A stretch of DNA of 64,000 nucleotides from Wukongibacter sp050859025 (GTDB taxonomy: Bacteria > Bacillota > Clostridia > Peptostreptococcales > Caminicellaceae): positions 930,001 to 994,000 of the forward strand of contig NZ_CP138200.1 of NCBI RefSeq assembly GCF_050859025.1, written 5' to 3'. The first letter of the stretch is position 1. Each line of letters opens with the position of its first letter. The notes under the pieces were generated by a model. The model was not told the DNA's origin, made no database searches, and saw only the letters and a list, made by a program, of their open reading frames with translations. Below are positions 18,450 to 25,947 of the stretch, one piece after another. A program made the translations under genes and the position numbers.

Positions 18450-19331
18450 TTAGAAATTACTAAGAAGAAAAATAAGCTCATCAATAAATAAATTAATTAC
18501 ATAATTTGAATTATCTTTTTTCCACACAGCATTTACTTCGTGTTTTGAACCTGTATTTATATATTTTAACATAGGATTATACTTGTATCTTATCCACTCA
18601 TCAAATATAGCAACACCTAAACCACTTTCAACATGAAGAACCATAGATTCAATATTAGGGACTGTAGAAATTTTAGGCGTGAAATTATGGGGTTGACATA
18701 TTTCAGTTATTCTACTTTTTGTATTAATAGATTGACCAGAAAAAACAATAAATGTATCGTCTTTAAAATCTTCAAATTTTAAATTTTGTTTTGCTGATAA
18801 AGGATGATTTCTTGAATAAAATAATAAGCTAGATATTGATGTCAATTTTTTAATATCTATACTTGACGAATTATTAAAACTACCTGAAATACTAAGTGCC
18901 AAATCAATATCTTCAGCTTCTATTTTATGAATCAAATCTTTAAAGCTATAGCTAGCGAAATTTAATGTAATGTTAGATAATTTTAAATTAACCGAATTAT
19001 ATATATGTGGTAGAAGCCTTGATAAATCCCAACCTTCTAGCAAACCTACTACAATTGTTTTCTTTTCCATATCAATTAATTTATTTGCTTCTTTGAAAGT
19101 TTGTTTGTAAGCCTTTATTGTCTGAAAAAAGAAATCATAAAACAATTTTCCAGCTGGAGTAAGGCTTACATTCTTGTTTGTCCTATCAAATAGTATGATA
19201 CCTATTTCTTTTTCTAGTGAAGATATTTGTTTGCTAACAGCCGGCTGAGATACATAAAAATTCTTTGCGGTTTTAGTAAAGCTCAGAGTTTTGCATAACT
19301 CCATAAAATACTCAATTTGTAAACTATTCAT
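18450..19331 (-). CDS. LysR-family transcriptional regulator
   Basis: 293 residues. The N-terminal helix-turn-helix (FTKTAKNFYVSQPAVSKQISSLEKEIG, residues ~18-45, abbreviated: FTKTAKNF..VSQPAVSKQ) is classic LTTR; a PBP2-type effector domain follows (about 92-290). It is transcribed away from the chalcone isomerase gene, with 370 bases of shared control region holding the 16-bp palindrome at 19410. The natural guess is that it responds to a flavonoid or a breakdown product. A second LysR gene (30744) lies in the same island and is similar in layout. Confidence 0.93.
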   Translation of the reverse strand: MNSLQIEYFMELCKTLSFTKTAKNFYVSQPAVSKQISSLEKEIGIILFDRTNKNVSLTPAGKLFYDFFFQTIKAYKQTFKEANKLIDMEKKTIVVGLLEGWDLSRLLPHIYNSVNLKLSNITLNFASYSFKDLIHKIEAEDIDLALSISGSFNNSSSIDIKKLTSISSLLFYSRNHPLSAKQNLKFEDFKDDTFIVFSGQSINTKSRITEICQPHNFTPKISTVPNIESMVLHVESGLGVAIFDEWIRYKYNPMLKYINTGSKHEVNAVWKKDNSNYVINLFIDELIFLLSNF

Positions 19332-19371
19332 AACTCACCTCTAAGAATCAATTTATTATTAATAATATATC

Positions 19372-19482
19372 ACATGACAATAAAGAATTGAAGGAAAGTG
19401 GTTACTTTAATAACCATATGGTTATGATACTATGCAAAATAGATATTTTACATGATGATATTGGTAGACTATTATTAAATTG
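19372..19482 (+). promoter_or_regulatory. Control region R1, before chalcone isomerase
   Basis: The palindrome ATAACCATATGGTTAT (19410-19425) is perfect and is followed by GATACTATGCAAAATAGATATT. Nearly the same 100 bases occur at 21803 and a shorter version at 24098. It is likely the operator/promoter read by the divergent LysR protein. Confidence 0.65.
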
Positions 19483-19608
19483 TGAAGGTAATATACAGAT
19501 ACTACAAAAGTAAGATAAGAAAAAATTTCTTTACGAGTTTGGAAAACCTTTTCTTAAAGTAATTATCTAGATAATATTTTTTCAAAATATTATTTCTATG
19601 GGGGTGGA

Positions 19609-19677
19609 ATGCTTTACAACATATTCATTGGTAAATACTGGACTAAATATGTATTTGGTGAACATGAGAAAGAATAA
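19609..19677 (+). pseudogene. C-terminal remnant of a second DUF1097 gene
   Basis: The frame ends IGKYWTKYVFGEHEKE, which mirrors the last residues of the intact DUF1097 protein at 20758 (LGKDWPKYVFGEHEEE). Only about 22 codons remain, between control region R1 and the chalcone isomerase gene. R1 is thus a duplicate control region whose original gene has been lost. Confidence 0.6.
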
Positions 19678-19705
19678 ATAATATAAGAGAGTGGAGGAAT
19701 TATAC

Positions 19706-20563
19706 ATGGCAATAGAATTTAAACCTATGAGAAGTCTTATCTATGTTGATGTAGCGAGAGAGGATTATAGACACATGCTGAAGCATTGGCTTTATAAGCA
19801 TCATATTGCTGATAGTATTTCACAGTTTGGACCGTACGTAACTAAGTATGCTTTTTATCCAGCATTGCCAACACCACCAGAAGGCGAAAGATTTGGTACC
19901 TATAGAATGCAGCTAACTGAACACTATTGGCTAACTAATCCAATGACTTGTGATTTTAAGAATAAAGCTTTAACGGAATACTTCCCAACAGATGTATTAA
20001 AATGGCAAGGTACTATTCCAGATGATGGTATAGTACAAGTAATAGAGGGAGTGGAAATAGAAAGCATGGGAGGAGATGACGCAAGATCCACTGGTGGAGA
20101 TAATGGCTGCCCACCATTCATTTTTGCTTTTGTACCGATATGCTGGGAGGAAGACTTTAAAGGACTAGAAAGAACGGTTGAAGATGGACCTAACTATCGT
20201 TGGCAGTTTGTTATAAAATATCCTAATGGAGTAACTACGGAGGAAGGTGATAAGTGGTTCTATAAAGAAGTTGCACCTAAATTTCAGGCTATGCCAGAAG
20301 TACTGAGACTATTATCAAGTAAGGTGATACAAGAAGTTAATGGATGTCCATTTCAAAGAGTGGTTGAAATGTGGTTTAATTGCCCCTCTGCATGGTATAG
20401 AGCTGCAGTAGAAAAGGCAAAAGATATTAAAAAGCCATCTTGGGCGCAGTATGATAAATTTCCGTATTTAAAACCAAAATTTGAAATTTCCAGCCTTTTC
20501 TTAACGGATATTGCTGAAAGTGATAATTTCACACAATATCGTGGATATGTTACAATGCGTTAA
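19706..20563 (+). CDS. Bacterial chalcone isomerase
   Basis: 285 residues. From memory of the Eubacterium ramulus enzyme, the match is close along the whole length: FKPMRSLIYVD at the N-terminus, HIADSISQF..YVTKYAFYP, RMQLTEHYWL, GCPPFIFAF, EDGPNYRW and the last residues YRGYVTMR. His33, in KHHIADS, lines up with the catalytic histidine of that enzyme. It interconverts flavanones and chalcones and is unrelated to plant chalcone isomerase. Start at the ATG at 19706, 8 bases after GGAGG. It follows control region R1 and opens the flavonoid island. Confidence 0.9.
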   Translation: MAIEFKPMRSLIYVDVAREDYRHMLKHWLYKHHIADSISQFGPYVTKYAFYPALPTPPEGERFGTYRMQLTEHYWLTNPMTCDFKNKALTEYFPTDVLKWQGTIPDDGIVQVIEGVEIESMGGDDARSTGGDNGCPPFIFAFVPICWEEDFKGLERTVEDGPNYRWQFVIKYPNGVTTEEGDKWFYKEVAPKFQAMPEVLRLLSSKVIQEVNGCPFQRVVEMWFNCPSAWYRAAVEKAKDIKKPSWAQYDKFPYLKPKFEISSLFLTDIAESDNFTQYRGYVTMR

Positions 20564-20757
20564 TATGCATTAAAAAGTATTACTAATTCAAGTGTCACCT
20601 ACTGACCATCTACAACAATGGAGAGATTACATTTATATAAGATAATGAACTATGTATTAAAGATGTGATTTTTCAAATCGCGTAATAATAACTAAGAATA
20701 ATAGATGTTAAGCAAACTAAGATTTATTGTTAAATTTAAATTAGGGGGAGATAATTT

Positions 20758-21324
20758 ATGAATTCAATAAAAAGAAAAGCCCTTCTTATACAAGCAGCCT
20801 TTGGTGGTGTTGTACTAACACTTCTAATGCAACCAATGGTTGCATTAGGTTTTGGAAACTATAATTGGATGTTATTTATTGTATTACTATTATTTTTTGC
20901 ATTAGGTGCATCTTTAAAAAAAATACCTTCAATGATTTTATGTTATGGTTGTGGAATTTTATGGGCAGTGCTCAATGGTATCTTAATGGGAGTAATGAAA
21001 GACTTACCAACTTGGATACCTAATATAGCCCTCACAATAATTATAATATTTTGCATATTAACTATTCATGAGAGCTTATTAAGAGATACTATATTTGGAA
21101 ATGTACCAAGTTTATTTCTAGGGCTTGCTGAAACATTTTTTGTATTTTCAATTCACCCATCTAATGCCACAGCTATAACACCAGTTCATCTGTTTGGATT
21201 TTTCTTGTATGGGTTAGTAATGTCATCTGTATTAGTACTAGGTGGTGGAATACTTTGTAATAGGATTCTTGGTAAAGACTGGCCTAAATATGTATTTGGC
21301 GAACATGAAGAAGAAATCATATAG
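20758..21324 (+). CDS. DUF1097 family membrane protein
   Basis: 188 residues with about five or six membrane segments, a GGGGGAG site upstream, and the conserved end LGKDWPKYVFGEHEEE in the cytoplasm. DUF1097 proteins have no proven function. It stands between chalcone isomerase and the ferredoxin gene, so a part in uptake or efflux of the aromatic substrate is possible but unproven. The 194-base gap before it shows nothing clear. A broken copy of its tail lies at 19609. Confidence 0.75.
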   Translation: MNSIKRKALLIQAAFGGVVLTLLMQPMVALGFGNYNWMLFIVLLLFFALGASLKKIPSMILCYGCGILWAVLNGILMGVMKDLPTWIPNIALTIIIIFCILTIHESLLRDTIFGNVPSLFLGLAETFFVFSIHPSNATAITPVHLFGFFLYGLVMSSVLVLGGGILCNRILGKDWPKYVFGEHEEEII

Positions 21325-21348
21325 CAATAGGAAAGAGCTTGAAATACT

Positions 21349-21660
21349 ATGGAAATGTCAAAGTTGTTAATAATTCATAAATTAAACGATGTTTATCCCG
21401 AATATTATTTAGGAAATATTTTAGATAATAACTTAAACGAGATGCTTGAGCCTAATAAGCAAACAACTTTTGGTCAAAGCAAAGAAAGTTCTCTTCCAGA
21501 GATATGTAAGCGTTGTGAAGTGAAATTTACATGTAATGGTGAATGTCCAAGACATCGTTTTGTTAGAATATATGATAATCAGCCGGATTTGAGTTACCTT
21601 TGCAGGGATTATAAAAAATTCTTCAGACACATACATCGGTATATGAAGGTAATTGTGTAG
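21349..21660 (+). pseudogene. SPASM-domain fragment of an anaerobic sulfatase-maturase-like radical SAM protein
   Basis: 103 codons. VYPEYYLGNILDNNL followed by CKRCEVKFTCNGECPRHRF and YLCRDYKKFF is the SPASM Fe-S part and tail of an anSME-type radical SAM enzyme. The radical SAM core (CxxxCxxC, about 270 residues) is missing and the first ten residues do not fit the family, so this is an N-terminally deleted gene. No sulfatase gene is near. Confidence 0.7.
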
Positions 21661-21802
21661 CTTGTTCAAAATGGTATCGTTGCGTTCAAAGTAAAGGATG
21701 TAATTAAAGGGCCAATTATGATTTCAAAAAACAAACAATGGTGAGCAGAATTATGCTATGTTTAACAAGACGTAAGGATATTTCTTCCAAAATAATATGT
21801 TA

Positions 21803-21910
21803 TATGACAATAAAGAATTGAAGGAAAGCGGTCGCTTTAATAACCATATGGTTATGATACTATGCAAAATAGATATTTTACATAGTAGAATTGTTGGCCT
21901 ATTATAAAAT
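21803..21910 (+). promoter_or_regulatory. Control region R2, before the ferredoxin/flavoprotein pair
   Basis: Near-copy of R1: the palindrome ATAACCATATGGTTAT at 21840-21855 and the same flanks (ATGACAATAAAGAATTGAAGG before, GATACTATGCAAAATAGATATT after). Confidence 0.65.
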
Positions 21911-22030
21911 ATGTAGTGGAAATAAGGATTAACACGCAGCTTACAAGTATTTTCAAAATACAAATTTTTTTAAGTTTTGAAGAAATCATAAATTAAGAAA
22001 TTACTATAGTTATTAAAGGGGAAAAGAAAA

Positions 22031-22246
22031 ATGAACAAAATCAAATTTGATTCTAATTGCAATGGATGTAAATTATGTTATAAAGCATGTTGGATGGATG
22101 TCATTCGTTGGAACGAAGAAGCTAAACGGCCAATTGCTGCATATCCAGAAGATTGTGTAGATTGCCTATTTTGTGAAGCCACATGTCCACAGAAAGCTGT
22201 TCATGTAATTATCGACTTTAAGAAAATGATTCCAAAGGCATATTAA
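22031..22246 (+). CDS. Two-[4Fe-4S] ferredoxin, AprB-like
   Basis: 71 residues with two full cysteine sets: CNGCKLCYKAC (residues 10-20) and CVDCLFCEATC near 42-52. The wide spacing and the short C-terminal tail resemble the beta subunit of adenylylsulfate reductase more than a free ferredoxin. A GGGG site precedes the ATG. The flavoprotein gene starts 24 bases downstream, so the two very likely form a heterodimer in which this subunit passes electrons to FAD. Confidence 0.88.
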   Translation: MNKIKFDSNCNGCKLCYKACWMDVIRWNEEAKRPIAAYPEDCVDCLFCEATCPQKAVHVIIDFKKMIPKAY

Positions 22247-22269
22247 TTAAATTAGAATGGAGCGAAAAA

Positions 22270-24024
22270 ATGGTGAATGTAAAAACTAATAGGATAGAAA
22301 CTGATATTCTTGTTGTTGGGCATGGTATTGCTGGGTTAGCTGCTGTTCATGCTGTTAAAGATGAGAATCCTGACTTAAAAGTTTTAGCTGTAGACAAAGC
22401 AAGCTTAGGTTATGGTGGTAAAGCAAACAAAGGTGGAGGACACGTAGCTTTTATTCCTGAAGGTGAAGAAGAAAAATATGTAGAATACCATACAAAAAAT
22501 AATGGTGATTATCTAAATGACCAAGATGCTCTGAGAAACTATGCAAACAGTACGATAAAAACTTTAGATAAATGGGAAAAATGGGGAGGGAAGCTTATAG
22601 GTAGAGAGTATGCTTTTAACGCTCACCCATCTATTCCATGGAAGGTCTGTCTAGTAGATTCCGATATTTTACTTGGAATGGCTAAGGAAGCCAAGAGAAG
22701 AGGTATTGATTTTATAGATAAAATTGATGTTACAGACTTACTTACTTATGATGGAAGAGTAACTGGAGCTATTGGATTTTCAGTTCTAACAGGGGAACGA
22801 TATATTTTCAAATCTAAAGCTGTTATATTAGCAAATGGAAACCAAAACTGGGGTATCATGAAGATGTGGGCTTCAGGACGTGGAGAAGGTATTGCAGCTG
22901 CATACCGTGCAGGTGCTATGATGAGAAATGCTGAGTTTGGTTCTTTTGTTAATATAGTTTCATTAGATCATGGTCATGTTTCTTATGAAGCAGAAAACTT
23001 TATGTATAATAAGCATGGAAAAAAAGTTGATCCTAATAGTGCAGACTTGGTAGATGCTGCTTTTAGAAATGTTTGTGGAGGGGTAGATATCGGTGGTGCT
23101 ATCAGTATGGTTATGTATTCTGAAATCGCTGCTGGTAATGGTCCGATTTATGAAAATCATGCCCAAAATGATTTTCCTGATAGTCCCTTTGGACAGATTA
23201 TTTTCCCAATGAAGGGTGAAGCTCCTCCAGAATGGTTCAGACCAGGCACTCATAAATTTGCCCATAGGCTTTTTGAAAAAGCTAAAGAAGCTGGATATGC
23301 CAAGAATCCAGAATCTGATTTAAAAGAAGTTGAGCCAGGTGTTGTGGGAGAATGCTCACCTCTTTATGCAGACCATGACATGGCTTCTAACATTCCGGGC
23401 TTATTCTCATGTGGTGATATCAGTGCAAATGGTTCTTCGTGGTCAGGTGCTGTTCCAACACCTCCCGGACGCAATAGAGGTTCAGGGCTTATGAATGCTG
23501 TCTACACAGCCTCAGTTGCAGGTCCAAGTGCTGTAAAATATGCTACTACTGTATCTGAAATAAAAATTTCTGAAGAACAGATAGAAGCAATCACAAAAGA
23601 AATCTATGCTCCACTTGAAAGATATGAGGGAACTACTACCTCTGAAATTGAATGGGGAATTAAGTCGCTATTACAATATATTCCATATTCAAACTATAAA
23701 TCAGAGGATAGGCTACTTGAGGTGTTAAAAGAAGTTGAAAAGTTAAAAGATGAAGTAGTAAATGTTGTTGCTGTTGACTGGCATGACCTAGCAAAAGCTA
23801 ATGCTTGTAAAGCTATGGTTCTTTGTGCAGAAATGTTCTTCAAAGGTTCTATAGCAAGAAAAGAAAGCCGTGGGTGGCACATTCACGAAGATTATCCCAA
23901 TCGTGATGATAAAAATATGTTAAAATGGATCAATTTCCAAAAAGGACAAGATGGGGAAATGGTTATGTCCTTTACTGATGTACCAATGGAAAACTACAAA
24001 TATAAACCCAAAGGTTGGGAATAG
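22270..24024 (+). CDS. FAD-dependent reductase, AprA/fumarate-reductase flavoprotein family
   Basis: 584 residues. The FAD fold (ILVVGHGIAGLAA, ~14-26), GGKANKGGGHVAF near 55, the FAD ribityl end (GLFSCGDISANGSSWSGA, ~378-395) and GSGLMNAVYTA are seen. The C-terminal helical domain is of the AprA/SdhA kind. With the ferredoxin subunit next door it resembles AprBA, but no sulfate-reduction genes are near and the locus is flavonoid-related. Fumarate-reductase-type flavoproteins can reduce activated C=C bonds, so a chalcone or flavone C=C is a reasonable guess. Not a recognised enzyme; function is inference. Confidence 0.8.
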   Translation: MVNVKTNRIETDILVVGHGIAGLAAVHAVKDENPDLKVLAVDKASLGYGGKANKGGGHVAFIPEGEEEKYVEYHTKNNGDYLNDQDALRNYANSTIKTLDKWEKWGGKLIGREYAFNAHPSIPWKVCLVDSDILLGMAKEAKRRGIDFIDKIDVTDLLTYDGRVTGAIGFSVLTGERYIFKSKAVILANGNQNWGIMKMWASGRGEGIAAAYRAGAMMRNAEFGSFVNIVSLDHGHVSYEAENFMYNKHGKKVDPNSADLVDAAFRNVCGGVDIGGAISMVMYSEIAAGNGPIYENHAQNDFPDSPFGQIIFPMKGEAPPEWFRPGTHKFAHRLFEKAKEAGYAKNPESDLKEVEPGVVGECSPLYADHDMASNIPGLFSCGDISANGSSWSGAVPTPPGRNRGSGLMNAVYTASVAGPSAVKYATTVSEIKISEEQIEAITKEIYAPLERYEGTTTSEIEWGIKSLLQYIPYSNYKSEDRLLEVLKEVEKLKDEVVNVVAVDWHDLAKANACKAMVLCAEMFFKGSIARKESRGWHIHEDYPNRDDKNMLKWINFQKGQDGEMVMSFTDVPMENYKYKPKGWE

Positions 24025-24097
24025 ATAAAAAACCAATATATAAATCATCAACTCGTTGTACTGGGCAGCTAAACATTGAAAATTTTTAAGGATTATG

Positions 24098-24170
24098 AAG
24101 GTTATATGGTTATGATACTATGCTAAATAGATATTTTACATGCTTAGTATGTTAGACTATTATGGAATTA
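24098..24170 (+). promoter_or_regulatory. Control region R3, before the short PhiG-family gene
   Basis: Keeps the right half of the R1/R2 sequence (ATGGTTATGATACTATGC, AAATAGATATTTTACATG, TAGACTATTAT); the left half of the palindrome has drifted (GGTTATATGGTTAT). Confidence 0.55.
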
Positions 24171-24252
24171 AGATGCTAATATACCAGTAAAATGAAATAT
24201 TATAACAGACTATAGTCCGTTTATTACAAATATTATACTAGGAGTGAATAAA

Positions 24253-24873
24253 ATGAAGACAAAAGTTACTTATGACGGGAAAGGAACGCATCTTGAATGG
24301 CAGCATGAAGGTGTTACTCCAAAAATGATAGATTGGTTCTGGAGTAATATGGAAAAGGCTATGCTATTATGGCATCCTGAGCAACATGAACCTTTGGAGT
24401 GGGCAGTATCACCTAAACATGGAAATCCTATTGGATCAATTCATATTGCACCTCAAACTTGGAATGATGGCACAAGACAAAATCTTTATATTCGATTTGA
24501 AGACTTAAATGATATTCCTGATTGGGTCAAGGAATATGTAGTTTATGAGCATTGTGTAATAGTTGCAGCTATAGGACTAGGAGAAGAAAGTCTTAAAAAC
24601 CCTGAAGTCATGGGGTATCGCATACATCAATGGCAAAAGACAGATTATGGGGTCGAAGGAAAATCATCAGCAATTGGCATAAAAAAACTTGAATCAGAAG
24701 AAGATGGTCTAATCTGGGCTACTCATTGTGAAGAAGAAATTGGAAACTGGGGAGTTTTCTTACCACAATTATATAATTTATACAGAGTAGTTAAAAATAC
24801 TGAATATAATCCTTATGCAGATCTTTCTTTGGAAGGAAAGGGGAAGGATTTGAAATACAAATATATTAAATAA
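24253..24873 (+). CDS. DAPG/phloretin hydrolase (PhiG) family protein, short form
   Basis: 206 residues from the ATG at 24253 (AGGAG 8 bases upstream). The family pattern is visible: DWFWSNMEKAMLLWHPEQH, with His45, and the C-terminal HCEEE (His-x3-Glu) metal site, as in phloretin hydrolase and 2,4-diacetylphloroglucinol hydrolase (PhlG). It is about 65 residues shorter than the copy at 31939. These zinc enzymes cut a C-C bond between an acyl group and a phloroglucinol ring. Substrate likely a flavonoid intermediate; it could also handle a ring other than phloroglucinol. Confidence 0.75.
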   Translation: MKTKVTYDGKGTHLEWQHEGVTPKMIDWFWSNMEKAMLLWHPEQHEPLEWAVSPKHGNPIGSIHIAPQTWNDGTRQNLYIRFEDLNDIPDWVKEYVVYEHCVIVAAIGLGEESLKNPEVMGYRIHQWQKTDYGVEGKSSAIGIKKLESEEDGLIWATHCEEEIGNWGVFLPQLYNLYRVVKNTEYNPYADLSLEGKGKDLKYKYIK

Positions 24874-25167
24874 TAGATTAATAGATTTACGTTTTTCCAT
24901 ACTTTAGAGTGCTCATTACTTAATATTTAAGTGCTGGGCATTTATTTTAATACAAAGAAAGGCATAAATAAGATTATTAAGGAAAGTGTCTGGAGCTATT
25001 GATCAAACAACTTTAAATTGAAGGATATTAGTAAATAGTACAAAAATTGAATAGTGATTAGATATAGGAGTCTATATCTATTAACAAAAGTTAGCTAAAG
25101 TAAACGATTTGATTAATTAGGAATTTAGAGAAATAAGAAAATGTAGGCATAAAAGCCAATTATTCTT

Positions 25168-25185
25168 TTGGTGTGATAATTGCTA
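25168..25185 (+). promoter_or_regulatory. Sigma-54 promoter (-24/-12) before ptb
   Basis: TTGGTGTGATAATTGCT has GG (25170-25171) and GC (25182-25183) exactly 10 bases apart, as sigma-54 RNA polymerase requires. It lies about 90 bases before the ptb frame, in an otherwise featureless 400-base gap. Confidence 0.65.
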
Positions 25186-25273
25186 TATATGTATATTAAG
25201 AGTTTCTTGTATTTCATTAATAAGGAAATATACAATTATTAGATTACTGTTTGTTACGTGAGAGAGGGAAGAA

Positions 25274-25914
25274 ATGATGCTCAAAAATTTTAGTGAACTG
25301 ATTCAAAAGGTTCGAAGCACAGAAATAAAAAAAAGGGTGGCCGTTGTTGCCGCTCAGGATGAACATACTTTACAAGCTGTATTTAAGGCGAATAAAGATA
25401 ATATTGTCGATCCTATTTTGATAGGAAGCAAGGAGAGAATAAAGGAAATACTCGATCGCTTACAAGAGAATCTAGATGATGAGGCTATTATTGATGTAGA
25501 AAATGATATTGCAGCAGTAAAAAAGGCTGTTGAGCTTATTCATGAGAATACAGCAGATTTTATCATGAAGGGAAAAATTCAAACGGCTGATCTATTAAAG
25601 GCTGTAGTGGATAAGGAAAAAGGGCTTAGAGTAGGAAGTATAATATCCCATGTAGCGATCCATGAAATACCTACTTATCATAAGCTACTAGCCGTTACAG
25701 ACGGTGGGATGATGATGTATCCTAATATCAATGAAAAGAAACAAATCATTGGAAATGCTGTAAACACCTTTGTGGCTATGGGCTATAAAAACCCAAAGGT
25801 AGCCGTTTTGGCTGCTGTAGAAAAAGTGAATCCAAAGATGCCTGAAACTGTTGATGCAGATATGCTGAAGAAAAGTATTTATCTATAGTATTATCTGCAT
25901 CAGCAGTTAGATAA
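25274..25914 (+). pseudogene. ptb: Phosphate butyryltransferase with internal deletion
   Basis: The first ~198 codons are a good Ptb (KRVAVVAAQDEHTL, VDPILIGSK, DFIMKGKIQTADLL, DGGMMMYPN, KVNPKMPETVDAD). The frame then stops at 25888. The true last residues of Ptb (AEEKYLSIVLSASAVR) are still present in another frame at 25864-25914, so about 85 codons (the GPISYDLA and GNILGK part) have been cut out at about 25864. The product would lack the C-terminal half of the active site. A sigma-54 promoter lies upstream. Confidence 0.8.
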
Positions 25915-25947
25915 AGATACCAGTAAAATAAGAATAGGAGTGAAATT

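Noticed and set aside
19410..19440. Sigma-54 promoter in R1, R2 and R3 (ATGGTTATGATACTATGC)
   Set aside because: GG and GC are 12 bases apart rather than 10, so it cannot serve as a -24/-12 element; a LysR-type operator is the better reading.
22270..24024. True adenylylsulfate reductase
   Set aside because: No sat, qmo or dsr genes nearby, and the pair sits under the same control element as chalcone isomerase; the resemblance is at fold level only.
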